Below are positions 54,271 to 62,882 of a stretch of DNA of 64,000 nt, in pieces. The translations under genes were made by a program, and so were the position numbers. The notes beneath the pieces are model-generated. The model was not told the origin of the DNA and did not search any database. It saw only the letters and a list, made by a program, of their open reading frames with translations. Each line of letters opens with the position of its first letter. The stretch's first letter is position 1. This stretch comes from Gemmatimonadota bacterium. Its GTDB lineage: Bacteria > Gemmatimonadota > Gemmatimonadetes > Longimicrobiales > Gaopeijiaceae. The DNA lies in assembly GCA_028874985.1 (NCBI GenBank), contig JAPPGI010000030.1:58326-122325 (forward strand). Direction: 5' to 3'.

Positions 54271-54290
54271 GTAGTACATTTGTGGACTAC
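54271..54290. promoter_or_regulatory. BlaI/MecI-like operator candidate
   Basis: GTAGTACATTTGTGGACTAC is an imperfect 20-base palindrome (7 of 10 base pairs match) with TAGTnCA and TGnACTA half-sites. BlaI/MecI-type repressors bind TACTACA/TGTAGTA-type sites, so this is a plausible operator of that class. It is 42 bases before the next gene. No BlaI gene is in the window, so this is an inference. Confidence 0.45.
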
Positions 54291-54331
54291 TTTCGCGAGC
54301 GGATGCGACACGGCGTAAACAGGACGGTAAG

Positions 54332-54982
54332 GTGAATTCACGGCGAATCAGGGAAAGACGGCATCGGCTGGTGCTCGGAGCCGGCTTGGCGGTTTCTCTT
54401 GCCGTGCACGGCTTTCTGCTCGGGTCATTCAGCTTCTGGGGGCCCGAGCCCGCCGGGTGGCCGGTCCGGCCGGAGGAAGCGTCCGTGTTCCAGGTGCCCG
54501 CCATCGAACTGGTACGGATCGAAGAACCCCCCGAGCAGGTCGTCCCGGAGCCCGTCACCGCCGACGCGCCGATCATCCTGACCGCGCCCGCCTCCGAGGA
54601 GGTGTCGGAGCCGAAGTCGGGCGAGGCTCTCGTCGCGGCATCCGGAGAGGTGGCCGCATCGGCCGCCGCGCCGATGGGCGGGGCGGCGGTGGCGGACAAC
54701 CCTCTGTCGGCCAATCCGGCGCTTGCAGAATCGGGATTCCCTTCCGCGGCGCTCTCCATGTTGCCTCGCTTGGGAAGCCGGCAGGGGCGGCCGGAGTCGA
54801 TCCGCGAGCCGATCGAAGTCCCCGGTCCGTACCCGGAAGCCGATCACGCGGAAGGAGAGGGCGAGGAGGACGAGAGCTGGTGGAGGCGCCTGGGTGCGAA
54901 GTTCGGGATCGGAAGCGGCAGCAAGATCTGCGTTCCCCGCCCCGAGGTCATGGACACGGTCCCGCGAGTCGCGGAGAAGTAG
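54332..54982 (+). CDS. Hypothetical TonB-like membrane-anchored protein
   Basis: A 216-residue protein with one N-terminal membrane segment (LVLGAGLAVSLAVHGFLLGSF) and a long Pro/Glu/Ala-rich periplasmic region (VRIEEPPEQVVPEPV). This is the layout of an energy transducer TonB N-terminus, but no C-terminal TonB fold is present. The last residues (CVPRPEVMDTVPRV) include a single Cys. Start GTG at 54332. It could be a TonB-like linker, a regulator's membrane partner or a decayed transducer. It lies just behind a possible BlaI-type operator. Confidence 0.6.
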   Translation: MNSRRIRERRHRLVLGAGLAVSLAVHGFLLGSFSFWGPEPAGWPVRPEEASVFQVPAIELVRIEEPPEQVVPEPVTADAPIILTAPASEEVSEPKSGEALVAASGEVAASAAAPMGGAAVADNPLSANPALAESGFPSAALSMLPRLGSRQGRPESIREPIEVPGPYPEADHAEGEGEEDESWWRRLGAKFGIGSGSKICVPRPEVMDTVPRVAEK

Positions 54983-55005
54983 CCTGTCCACGGCTCCCGG
55001 ATTCC

Positions 55006-55917
55006 TCAACCGGGTTCTTTCCGCCTCGTGAGGGACTCCAGGGCTTCAACACTCCGCGGCCAGTCGCGCCGGAGCAGTCTGGACAGCGCCCGGTCAGCGA
55101 GCAGCCGTCCGCCCGTCTGGCAGGCCGGACAGTAGTTCGTTTCGCGGGTGGCATAGACGATGCGCTGGATGGGGGTGCCGCACTGGACGCATGGCTCGCG
55201 GTACCTGCCGTGGGCGGACATGGCGGGGTGGAAGGCGGTGACCTTCGCGGGAAAGTCGTCACCCGCCTCGGCGATGAGCCGTGCCGACCATTCCGTGAGC
55301 GAGGACCGGACCGCCGCCCGGAGACGCTCGATCTCCCCGTCGCTCAGCCGCCGCGTGAGCCGCGCCGGTGAGAGCCGGGCCCGGAGCAGGATTTCGTCCG
55401 AGTGCGCGTTGCCGATCCCGGAGAGGATGCGGGGGTCGGTGAGCGCCCGCTTCAGGGTGCGGTTCTCGCGCCGGATCGCCGCCGCGAAGGCCTCGGCGGT
55501 GGCTTCCAGCGGTTCGATGCCTCCCGGGTCGTGCTCCATGAGCGCAGCTTCCCCCCTCACCAGGTGCAGGGAGGCACGCTTGCGGGTGGCGGCCTCGGTG
55601 ATGAGCAGCGTGCCGCGCGAGAAATCGAAGGCCGCGTGGCCACGCTTGCGGGGAATCGGCGCATCGGGCTTTCGCCACTGGAAACGGCCCGCGATCATGA
55701 GGTGGACTACGGCGAAGAGATCGTCCTCGACCCCGAACACGATGCGCTTGCCGAGTCGCGCGAGCGTCTCCACGGATTTGCCGTGCAGCTCGGCGGGGGA
55801 GGGATCGAAGGTCTTGAGAAGCGACGGGGACGCGATCCGTAGCCGCCTTATCTTCTCGCCGAGGATCCGCGGGCCGAGCGCGTGCAGGTAGAGGTTGACT
55901 TCGGGAAGCTCCGGCAC
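55006..55917 (-). CDS. mutM: Formamidopyrimidine-DNA glycosylase family (MutM/Nei)
   Basis: A 303-residue bifunctional DNA glycosylase family member. It starts with PELPEVN, placing the catalytic Pro2 and Glu3 correctly. It has the H2TH-region sequence SGIGNAHSDEILLRARLSPAR and a C-terminal zinc finger with CVQCGTP and NYCPACQ. The usual zinc-finger arginine region (RETNYCPACQTGG) is present. It removes oxidised bases; the Nei versus MutM specificity is not certain. It is convergent with the previous gene and divergent from fabV. Confidence 0.88.
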   Translation of the reverse strand: MPELPEVNLYLHALGPRILGEKIRRLRIASPSLLKTFDPSPAELHGKSVETLARLGKRIVFGVEDDLFAVVHLMIAGRFQWRKPDAPIPRKRGHAAFDFSRGTLLITEAATRKRASLHLVRGEAALMEHDPGGIEPLEATAEAFAAAIRRENRTLKRALTDPRILSGIGNAHSDEILLRARLSPARLTRRLSDGEIERLRAAVRSSLTEWSARLIAEAGDDFPAKVTAFHPAMSAHGRYREPCVQCGTPIQRIVYATRETNYCPACQTGGRLLADRALSRLLRRDWPRSVEALESLTRRKEPG

Positions 55918-56045
55918 CGCTCTTCACCTCACGTGTCCTTGCGTTAGCATTCCTGGGCGCCTTCCCCGCCCCGGCCCCGCAAGCCCGGGGCGGTCCGCCG
56001 GGGGGCGCCACCCATGATGCACCCTTCACATCCTGTCACACAACC

Positions 56046-57242
56046 ATGATCATTCGCCCCAGAGTTCGCGGTTTCGTCTGCGTCACCACCCACCCCACCG
56101 GATGTGCCCGCAACGTCGAGGCCCAGATCGAACACGCCCGGCGGCATCCCATCGCGAACCCACCGCGGTCGGTACTCGTTCTGGGCTCTTCCACCAGCTA
56201 CGGGCTGGGATCCCGAATCGCGCTCGCCTTCGGTGGCGGGGCCGCGACCTTCGGCGTCTTCTTCGACCGCAGGCCCACGGCCCGGCGTCCGGGTACGGCG
56301 GGGTGGTACAACACCGCGGCCTTCGAGGAAGCCGCCGCCCGGGCCGGACTCCGCTCCGCCTGCTACAACGGCGATGCCTTCTCGCACGAGGCGAAGTCCC
56401 GTGTCGTGGCGGCGCTCAAGCGGGACTTCCCTCCGGTCGACTGCGTGGTGAACTCGGTGGCGGCACCTCGCCGGACCCACCCGGACACCGGGCGGCGCTT
56501 CACCTCGGTGCTGAAGCCGATCGGGGCGCCGTACCGGTCGAAGACGCTCAACACCGACCGGGCCGAGGTGACCGACGTGGAGCTGCCGCCGGCCACGCCC
56601 GAGGAGGTGGACGCCACGGTGGCCGTGATGGGGGGCGAGGACTGGCGCCTGTGGATCGACGCGCTTCGCGACGGCGGCGTGCTGGCCCCCGGATGCCGCA
56701 CCTTCGCGTACAGCTATGTCGGGCCCGAACTGACCTGGCCGATCTACCGGGACGGTGCGATCGGGCGCGCCAAGGCCGACCTGCACCGCACCGCGGAGGA
56801 ACTCGACGCCGAGCTGGCCGCGACCGGAGGCGGTGCCCGCATCGCGATCATGAAGGCGGTGGTCACGCAGGCGAGCGCGGCGATTCCGGTCGTGCCGCTC
56901 TACGTCTCCATCCTGTACGGAATCATGAAGGAGAAGGGGGATCACGAGGGCCCCATGGAACAGGCCGGGCGCCTCTACGGCGAAAAGGTCTACGGCGGCG
57001 GCGGGATTCAGGCGGACGCCGGCGGATTCATCCGTCTCGACGACCTCGAGATGAAGCCGGAGACGCAGGCCGAGGTGCTGCGCGCGTGGGAGTCGGTATC
57101 GAGCGGCAACCTGCGCGCCGTTTCCGACTTCGAGGGATATCGCTCCGCATTCCTGCAGCTCTTCGGCTTCGAGGTGCCGGGTGTCGACTACGGCGCGGAC
57201 GTGGATCCGGCGGTAGGGATTCCGGCGCTCATCGCCGACTGA
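56046..57242 (+). CDS. fabV: Enoyl-[acyl-carrier-protein] reductase, FabV type
   Basis: A 398-residue FabV. It has the N-terminal IIRPRVRGFVCVTTHPTGC, the nucleotide-binding stretch VLVLGSSTSYGLGSRIALAF, and the Y-x8-K catalytic pattern in PIYRDGAIGRAKADL. The PEEVDATVAVMGGEDW segment is also diagnostic. It completes the fatty-acid elongation cycle; FabV enzymes are commonly triclosan-insensitive. Start ATG is directly at the family N-terminus. Confidence 0.93.
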   Translation: MIIRPRVRGFVCVTTHPTGCARNVEAQIEHARRHPIANPPRSVLVLGSSTSYGLGSRIALAFGGGAATFGVFFDRRPTARRPGTAGWYNTAAFEEAAARAGLRSACYNGDAFSHEAKSRVVAALKRDFPPVDCVVNSVAAPRRTHPDTGRRFTSVLKPIGAPYRSKTLNTDRAEVTDVELPPATPEEVDATVAVMGGEDWRLWIDALRDGGVLAPGCRTFAYSYVGPELTWPIYRDGAIGRAKADLHRTAEELDAELAATGGGARIAIMKAVVTQASAAIPVVPLYVSILYGIMKEKGDHEGPMEQAGRLYGEKVYGGGGIQADAGGFIRLDDLEMKPETQAEVLRAWESVSSGNLRAVSDFEGYRSAFLQLFGFEVPGVDYGADVDPAVGIPALIAD

Positions 57243-57329
57243 ACCCGGCGCATCGGCCGTGACCGAAATCACGGCTTCACCCGCCGGGTGGAGCGTCGCA
57301 CCGCGAACTTCCGGGGCGCGACACTCACC

Positions 57330-57950
57330 ATGAAGCCGACTTGCGAGCAGCTGCGCGAACTCGCCGCCCGCGACCCGGTGCTGGGGGAGGCCATGGAGAG
57401 AGTCCCTCCCTTTCCGGGATTTCCGGTCGGTCGGCTGGCGCGGGGATCGCACTTTCAGGCCATCGCCCGCTCGATCTCCCACCAGCAGCTGGCCGGGGCC
57501 GCCGCCCGCACGATCTACGGCCGTGTCTGCGCGCTGACGCCCGGGCCGCGGTTTCCGACGGTGGAGGAGTGCCTCTCGCTCCCGGACGAGGCCTTCCGGG
57601 ACGCGGGGTTCTCGGCCGGGAAGACACGCGCGGTGAAGGACCTTGCCGGGAAGTGCGCGGCCGGCTCGGTGCGCCTCCGCTCCGTGTCCCGCATGAGCGA
57701 CGACGAAGTGGTCGACATGCTCTCCGGGGTGTGGGGAATCGGGGAGTGGACGGCGCAGATGTTTCTGATGTTTCGGCTCGGGCGCCTGGACGTCATGCCG
57801 GCGGGCGATCTCGGGGTGCGGCAGGGGATGCGCATTCTGGACGGGCTGGAGGAGCGCCCCGCGCCGGGGGCGGTCCTGGAACGCGCCGAGCCGTGGCGGC
57901 CGTTGCGGTCGGTGGGAACGTGGGTTCTCTACCGGCTGTGCGATCCCTGA
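57330..57950 (+). CDS. DNA-3-methyladenine glycosylase (AlkA/HhH-GPD family)
   Basis: A 206-residue helix-hairpin-helix glycosylase. It shows FQAIARSISHQQLAGAAARTIYGR, the GFSAGKTRAVKDLA segment, the hairpin GVWGIGEWTAQMFLMF and the catalytic Asp in PAGDLGVRQG. It removes alkylated bases. Start ATG at 57330; an upstream in-frame ATG at 57288 adds 14 residues unlike the family. A methyltransferase fragment follows immediately, which suggests an old alkylation-repair operon. Confidence 0.88.
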   Translation: MKPTCEQLRELAARDPVLGEAMERVPPFPGFPVGRLARGSHFQAIARSISHQQLAGAAARTIYGRVCALTPGPRFPTVEECLSLPDEAFRDAGFSAGKTRAVKDLAGKCAAGSVRLRSVSRMSDDEVVDMLSGVWGIGEWTAQMFLMFRLGRLDVMPAGDLGVRQGMRILDGLEERPAPGAVLERAEPWRPLRSVGTWVLYRLCDP

Positions 57951-57957
57951 GGGACAC

Positions 57958-58049
57958 ATGAGCAGGCACGGTGACAACCGTATCGCCATCGCGGTGCCCT
58001 GTCACCGGGTCATCCGCGCCAACGGCGGCACCGGCGCCACCGGCCGCGG
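57958..58049 (+). pseudogene. Fragment of O6-alkylguanine-DNA methyltransferase
   Basis: Starting 8 bases after the AlkA stop, the frame reads GDNRIAIAVPCHRVIRANGG. PCHRV with the preceding IA(I/V)P and the following Arg/Asn-Gly is the active-site signature of Ogt/Ada-type methyltransferases, with the acceptor Cys at 58000-58002. Only about 30 codons remain. The rest of the domain upstream is missing, and downstream sequence merges with the end of the convergent permease gene. It is a remnant rather than a working gene. Confidence 0.65.
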
Positions 58050-59888
58050 TCACGCGTCCATGATCGAGCGCGGCTCGGCCGTCGCCGCCTGCCGGGCACC
58101 CGGCAGGGCCGCCCCCACCGCCGCCACCAGAAACACCGCCGCCACCCCCGCGAAGACCGCACCGTCGAAGTTGGCCACGCCCGGGGGAGCCAGCACGCCC
58201 ACGACCAAAGCGGCACCCCACAGCCCCACCCCCACCCCCACCGCACCCATCCGCAGCGCCTCACCCAGGATGAGTCGGCGCAGCCTGCGGGGCGTCGCCC
58301 CGATCGCGCCCCGGATGCCCATGTCACGCAACCGCGACCGTACGTGCGCACGCACCGCACCCACCATCGCGAAGACGGCCGCCAGGGCTCCCAGCGCACC
58401 GGCCGCGCGGGCCCCGCCCCCCAACCAGGGCGCCGTCCCGAACACCCGCTCCACCTCTTCGCGGGCCGGCCTCGGCCCGGCCACCGCCAGACCGCCACCG
58501 GGAATCCCTTCCAGCACCGCGCGCACGATCTCCCGCGAGTCGTCCTCGTCCGCCGCGGCGCTCACCGGCACCGACGCCACCACCTCGATCCCGGACGGCG
58601 GATGGTCGAGCGCGGAGAAGTACGCCGAGTAGGGGGACCCGGAAGCGCCGAGACCCCGGCCGCCGCCATCCCTCACCACACCCACCACGCGGTGCGCCTC
58701 TCCGCTGAAGCCGCCGAGCGCCACCCACCGGCCGATGACCGGGGGTTCCAGAAAGTGCGCCCTGGCGTACGCCTGGTTGATCACGACCTCGTGCGTTCCC
58801 TCCACCCCCGGGGCACCGTCCGCGAAGCCGCGTCCGGCCACGAAGCGCAGTCCCCGACCCGCGAAGAACCCGGGCATCACGGCGTGGTGCTTCACGTAGG
58901 TGAGATGGACCGGGTGCGGCATCCCCCCGGTCGAGCAGGCACCGCATTCGTTCGCGGCCAGGACCTCGGGGCCGCGCCCCAGCCAGGAGCCCGGGGTCCC
59001 CAGCGACGCTGCCACGAGTTCGGGCGCGTCCCGCACCGCGGCCAGAGCCGACTCGAAGAGCGCGGCGCGCGCCGCCGGATCATGCGCCGCTCCGCGCACC
59101 GGCGAAAGCAGAGCCACCACCGTGAGGCTCCCGGCCGCAGCTCGCCCCTCGGGGCCTGTCGCGACACCCGGCCCGCCCCCACGAGATGCCAGCAGCAGCC
59201 CCGATCCCGCCACGATGGCGACCGCCGCGGACAGCTGCAGTGTGATCAGCAGGACGCGGTTGAACCGCCTCGGCCGGGGGTCCGTCAATTGGTGGCTCTC
59301 CGCTTCCTGGCGCAGAGGCCTTCCCCAACGGTAGAGGCCCCGAACCGGGAGAATCGCGTACAGGACCACCGCGGCGGCGAATATCACCAGCGCGCCGGCG
59401 CCGGTGGTCGCGGACGGGGGTGCGAACGAAGTCCCCGGCGGCGCCAGTCCGGCCATCACGGACGCTCCCGCCGCGGCCAGACCACCCCCGGTCACCGACG
59501 CCCAAAGGAGACGCCGGCTCCACACCCTCGCGGCGCCGCCCACCAGCCGGAGCGGGGGCGCACCCAGCATCACCTCCACCGCGCGGCGGCCCTCGATCGA
59601 CAGATTCTCCGATCCGATGACACCCAGCAGGCTCACCAGGGCCGTGGCGGCGGCCATCAGAACCAGGGCCAGGGTCGTCCCGGCCAGGCGGTCCAGGTCC
59701 GCCCGTTCGGCGGCACCGGCGGGAGCGTCGGGGTCGGGGAAACCGACGACCTCCACGGTCGGCGTGACGGCGGTTTCGACCCTGTGAAAGGGTCCGTCCC
59801 GGCCGCCGCGCAGCAGCAGGGCCGCGCCGAGAACCAGCGCCACCACGGCGGCGCAACTCAGGATCGCGGTGCGGTGCAATGGCGTCAC
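58050..59888 (-). CDS. FtsX-like ABC transporter permease
   Basis: A 612-residue membrane protein of the FtsX/MacB-like permease type. It has an N-terminal membrane segment (AILSCAAVVALVLGAALLL), further segments around LAGTTLALVLMAAATALVSLLGVI and VIFAAAVVLYAILPV, a periplasmic domain in the middle (YVKHHAVMPGFFAGRGLRFVAGRGF, QAYARAHF), and C-terminal segments ending RSIMDA. Such large permeases usually pair with an ATPase, but no ATPase gene is adjacent. Substrate unknown. The start ATG is the first in frame. Confidence 0.8.
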   Translation of the reverse strand: MTPLHRTAILSCAAVVALVLGAALLLRGGRDGPFHRVETAVTPTVEVVGFPDPDAPAGAAERADLDRLAGTTLALVLMAAATALVSLLGVIGSENLSIEGRRAVEVMLGAPPLRLVGGAARVWSRRLLWASVTGGGLAAAGASVMAGLAPPGTSFAPPSATTGAGALVIFAAAVVLYAILPVRGLYRWGRPLRQEAESHQLTDPRPRRFNRVLLITLQLSAAVAIVAGSGLLLASRGGGPGVATGPEGRAAAGSLTVVALLSPVRGAAHDPAARAALFESALAAVRDAPELVAASLGTPGSWLGRGPEVLAANECGACSTGGMPHPVHLTYVKHHAVMPGFFAGRGLRFVAGRGFADGAPGVEGTHEVVINQAYARAHFLEPPVIGRWVALGGFSGEAHRVVGVVRDGGGRGLGASGSPYSAYFSALDHPPSGIEVVASVPVSAAADEDDSREIVRAVLEGIPGGGLAVAGPRPAREEVERVFGTAPWLGGGARAAGALGALAAVFAMVGAVRAHVRSRLRDMGIRGAIGATPRRLRRLILGEALRMGAVGVGVGLWGAALVVGVLAPPGVANFDGAVFAGVAAVFLVAAVGAALPGARQAATAEPRSIMDA

Positions 59889-59916
59889 GGGACGAACCGT
59901 TTAGTTTGGGGAACCC

Positions 59917-61050
59917 ATGAACGTACCGCTTCTGGACCTCACCGCGCAGTACGCGTCCATCAGGGGCGACATCGAGGCCGCGGTGACCCCGGTCGTGTCG
60001 TCGCAGCGCTTCATCCTGGGGCCGGAGGTGGAGGCCTGCGAGGAGGCCATCGCCGGCTATTCGGGGAGCCGCCACGGGATCGGGGTCTCGTCGGGGACGG
60101 ACGCGCTCATGGTCACGCTGATGGCCGAGGGCATCGGTCCGGGCGACGAGGTCATCACCACCCCCTATTCCTTCTTCGCCACCGCCGGCGTGATCGCGCG
60201 CGTCGGGGCCACACCCGTCTTCGCGGACATCGATCCGGTCACGCTCAACATCGACCCCGCGCGCATCGCCGCGCGCGTCACCGCCAGGACCCGGGCGATC
60301 ATTCCCGTGCACATCTTCGGACAGATGGCCGACATGGACTCGATCATGGAGGTCGCCCGGTCGCACGGCCTGGTCATCATCGAGGACGCGGCCCAGGCGA
60401 TCGGGGCGGAGCACGACGGCCGCCGCGCCGGGTCCTCCGGGCACTACGGCTGCTTCTCCTTCTTCCCGTCCAAGAACCTGGGGTGCTTCGGCGACGGCGG
60501 CATGGTGGTCACCAGCGACGCCACCCGCGCGGAGCGGATCAGGGCGCTCCGCGTCCACGGCGAATTCGTGCAGTATCATCACCGGATCGTCGGCGGCAAC
60601 TTCCGGCTGGACGCGCTCCACGCCGCCGTGGTTCGCGCCAAGCTGCCGCATCTGGACGGCTGGAGCGAGGCCCGCCGGGCGAACGCGGCCCGCTACGGCC
60701 GCCTCCTCGGCGAATTCGCCCGCGAACACCCGTCAGTGCTGCGGCTGCCGGCCGCCGTCAACGGCAGGCACGTCTTCAACCAGTACGTCGTCCGCGTGGC
60801 GGACCGGGATCTCGTGCGAGACCGTCTCACCTCGGCCGGGATCGGCACCGCGATCTACTACCCCCTGCCCCTGCACCTGCAGAAGTGCTTCTCCGGCCTG
60901 GGATACGCCAGGGGCGACCTGCCGGAGAGCGAACGAGCGGCCGAACACGCGCTGGCGCTGCCCATCTATCCGGAACTCGGCGTTGCGGAGATCGGCTACG
61001 TGGCCGAACATCTCCTGGCCGCGTTGGCCGAGCGGCCTCGGCGGGACTAG
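59917..61050 (+). CDS. DegT/DnrJ/EryC1/StrS-family aminotransferase
   Basis: A 377-residue PLP-dependent sugar aminotransferase. It starts VPLLDLTAQY, has GVSSGTDALMVTLMAEGIGPGDEV, EDAAQAIGAEHDGRRAGS and the PLP lysine in CFSFFPSKNLGCFGDGGM, and ends with a normal C-terminal domain (NQYVVRVADRD, YYPLPLHLQ). Members add amino groups to nucleotide sugars for polysaccharides or antibiotics. No other sugar-nucleotide gene is nearby, so the product is unknown. It is divergent from the permease gene. Confidence 0.9.
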   Translation: MNVPLLDLTAQYASIRGDIEAAVTPVVSSQRFILGPEVEACEEAIAGYSGSRHGIGVSSGTDALMVTLMAEGIGPGDEVITTPYSFFATAGVIARVGATPVFADIDPVTLNIDPARIAARVTARTRAIIPVHIFGQMADMDSIMEVARSHGLVIIEDAAQAIGAEHDGRRAGSSGHYGCFSFFPSKNLGCFGDGGMVVTSDATRAERIRALRVHGEFVQYHHRIVGGNFRLDALHAAVVRAKLPHLDGWSEARRANAARYGRLLGEFAREHPSVLRLPAAVNGRHVFNQYVVRVADRDLVRDRLTSAGIGTAIYYPLPLHLQKCFSGLGYARGDLPESERAAEHALALPIYPELGVAEIGYVAEHLLAALAERPRRD

Positions 61051-61593
61051 CGCTTGCCTGAGGGCGTCGAAGAGGATCAATGCGAAGGCGACGGTGCGGC
61101 GGGTGCTGAAGAGCAGGGCCGCGTTCTTCACGTGCGAGGGTCAGGTGCTCGGGAGCGCGCCGCCGTTGCCGGAGGTCACCCGGCAGCTGCCGGAGCCCCC
61201 GCCCCCCAGCCGCCTCTCCAACGGCGCCCCCCGCTTCGTCGACTCGGCAGTCCCGCTGTCGCTGTGATCAGGCGCCCGCCCGTCGCCGCGGCGAAACCCG
61301 GGACGCGAGCATGTCGGAATGGGACAGGTCACGGATCGTTCAAGCGACCACCCTTCTCGTAAAACAGTCACGATAAACACACGATATACTGTCGCTTGGA
61401 CATGTTCAAGTCATACAAAGTCGTAGTAGCGAAGCCGGGAAGGTTCGTTCAGGCCCGTAATCCTCCATAATTCCACACCCGCTATTGCGGAGTGGACACA
61501 GTGGCAGGTACGTTTGCATGGCCTCCCTCCACCGCCCGCGCACCGGGAGAATTGCGGTGCCTGGCAGATACCAGTTCCCGTGGGAGAAACCCA
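61051..61593. other. Intergenic region with no clear gene
   Basis: About 540 bases. The part to 61300 is GC-rich with short open frames of Arg/Gly/Pro bias that do not look real. An AT-richer patch from about 61360 to 61440 (CGATAAACACACGATATACT) could hold a promoter for the following lipoprotein gene. No RNA gene or terminator identified. Confidence 0.45.
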
Positions 61594-62196
61594 ATGAACC
61601 GACTCCTAACGTACCTGACACCGACAACGCTGGTGCTTACAGCCTGCGGAGAGGATCCCGTGGCGCCCGAGCCCTGCGCACCGCCCGACACGATCGAGGC
61701 CATCGTCGGACATCCGGTCCGGCAAGCGGTCTGCTTCGCTACCAGCGGAGACGCCGTGAGCTATCAGTATCAGGTGACTAGTTCCGACACGGGTGTCGTC
61801 ACCGTCACGATCGCCGACACTACGCTTACCGTGACCGGACAGAGCGAGGGCACAGCCCGGATTACGGTGACAGCCACTGGCTCTGACGGGGGGGAGGGTA
61901 CCGCCATCTACCCGGTTGTCGTGAAGCTCCCTTGGGAGGGAGAGATCACCGAGTGTGTTGCGGAGTTCCTGGGAGGCAACTGGCTGGTGGTGGTCGCGGG
62001 ATGGGCGAGGGCAAACATCTCCCTCGTCAATGTCGTCCACGGCGTCTACATGGGGGATCTCCTGCTGCAAGAGGATGACATCGGCAAGTTGAACGAGGAC
62101 GACCGAATAGACTTCGGCATTTCGACTTGGGTGGAGGAGCTGAGCGGTGGCGACGAATGCCGTCAGACCCTCGAATACGAGGTTGCCGAAGAGTGA
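61594..62196 (+). CDS. Lipoprotein with Ig-like domain
   Basis: A 200-residue lipoprotein (lipobox LVLTAC near residue 18, then GEDPVAPEPCAPPD). Residues about 35-110 form a bacterial Ig-like (Big-2 type) domain (VGHPVRQAVCFATSGDAVSYQYQ, VVTVTIADTTLTVTGQSEGTARITV). The C-terminal part (GEITECVAEFLGGNWLVV, DDRIDFGISTWVEEL) has no named domain, and four cysteines could make disulfides. ATG at 61594, preceded by GTGGGAGAAACC. Role unknown. Confidence 0.78.
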   Translation: MNRLLTYLTPTTLVLTACGEDPVAPEPCAPPDTIEAIVGHPVRQAVCFATSGDAVSYQYQVTSSDTGVVTVTIADTTLTVTGQSEGTARITVTATGSDGGEGTAIYPVVVKLPWEGEITECVAEFLGGNWLVVVAGWARANISLVNVVHGVYMGDLLLQEDDIGKLNEDDRIDFGISTWVEELSGGDECRQTLEYEVAEE

Positions 62197-62481
62197 CCGG
62201 GGGGTGACCGAAAACGCTATCCCGGCATGCCTCCGGGGGCAGGGCCGACACCCCGGGAACACCGTCTTCAACCCCGAAATCCGCTCCCGGAAGCAGCCCG
62301 AAGGCCGGAAGGAACGATCCGGCAAGCGCCGTACATTGGAAAAGCCGCCTCAGGTGGCGAACTCGCTTGTTTTGGGACTAGACTATCGTCGGCGGCCCCC
62401 GGCCCCCGGCCGGATCGGTCTTCCGGCGCACCGGCGACCGGGCACGGCCCACACCCGGCGGAAGGAGCGAGACAGGCAGGC

Positions 62482-62871
62482 ATGGAAGGCGGGAGTGGAA
62501 AAAGGCTCATCGTCGTCGGCGACCGGGTTCTGATCGAGCCCGAGGAGGGCGAGGAGCGTACGACGGTCGTCGGCCTCTATCTTCCGGCGTCGGCGGTGGA
62601 GAAGCAGTCCGTGCAGGGAGGCCGCGTCCTCGCCACCGGGCCGGGGACCCCGATCGGTGCGCCCGCGGAGCTGGAGGAGGAGCCCTGGAAGATCGGATCC
62701 GGAGAGGCGCGCTACCTGCCCGTGCAGGCCCGCGTGGGCGATTTCGCGATCTTCTTCCGCAAGGCCTCCGTCGAGATAAGCTTCGAGGGCAAGGAATACC
62801 TCGTCGTGCCCCAGGCGGCCATCCTGACTCTGGTGAGGGAGGCCGCCGAGGGGCCGGAGCCGCACTTCTGA
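62482..62871 (+). CDS. GroES-like co-chaperonin
   Basis: A 129-residue protein. RLIVVGDRVLIEPEEGEERTTVVGLYLPASA resembles the GroES N-terminal strand region and mobile-loop position, followed by QGGRVLATGPG, VGDFAIFFRKASVEISFEGKEYLVV, the typical C-terminal half. It is longer than GroES (about 95 residues) because of insertions after ASAVEKQS and before the last strand. Such divergent paralogues often lack a partner GroEL nearby, and none is seen here. It is followed by a methyltransferase gene 11 bases later. Confidence 0.75.
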   Translation: MEGGSGKRLIVVGDRVLIEPEEGEERTTVVGLYLPASAVEKQSVQGGRVLATGPGTPIGAPAELEEEPWKIGSGEARYLPVQARVGDFAIFFRKASVEISFEGKEYLVVPQAAILTLVREAAEGPEPHF

Positions 62872-62882
62872 CCGGAGAGCCC

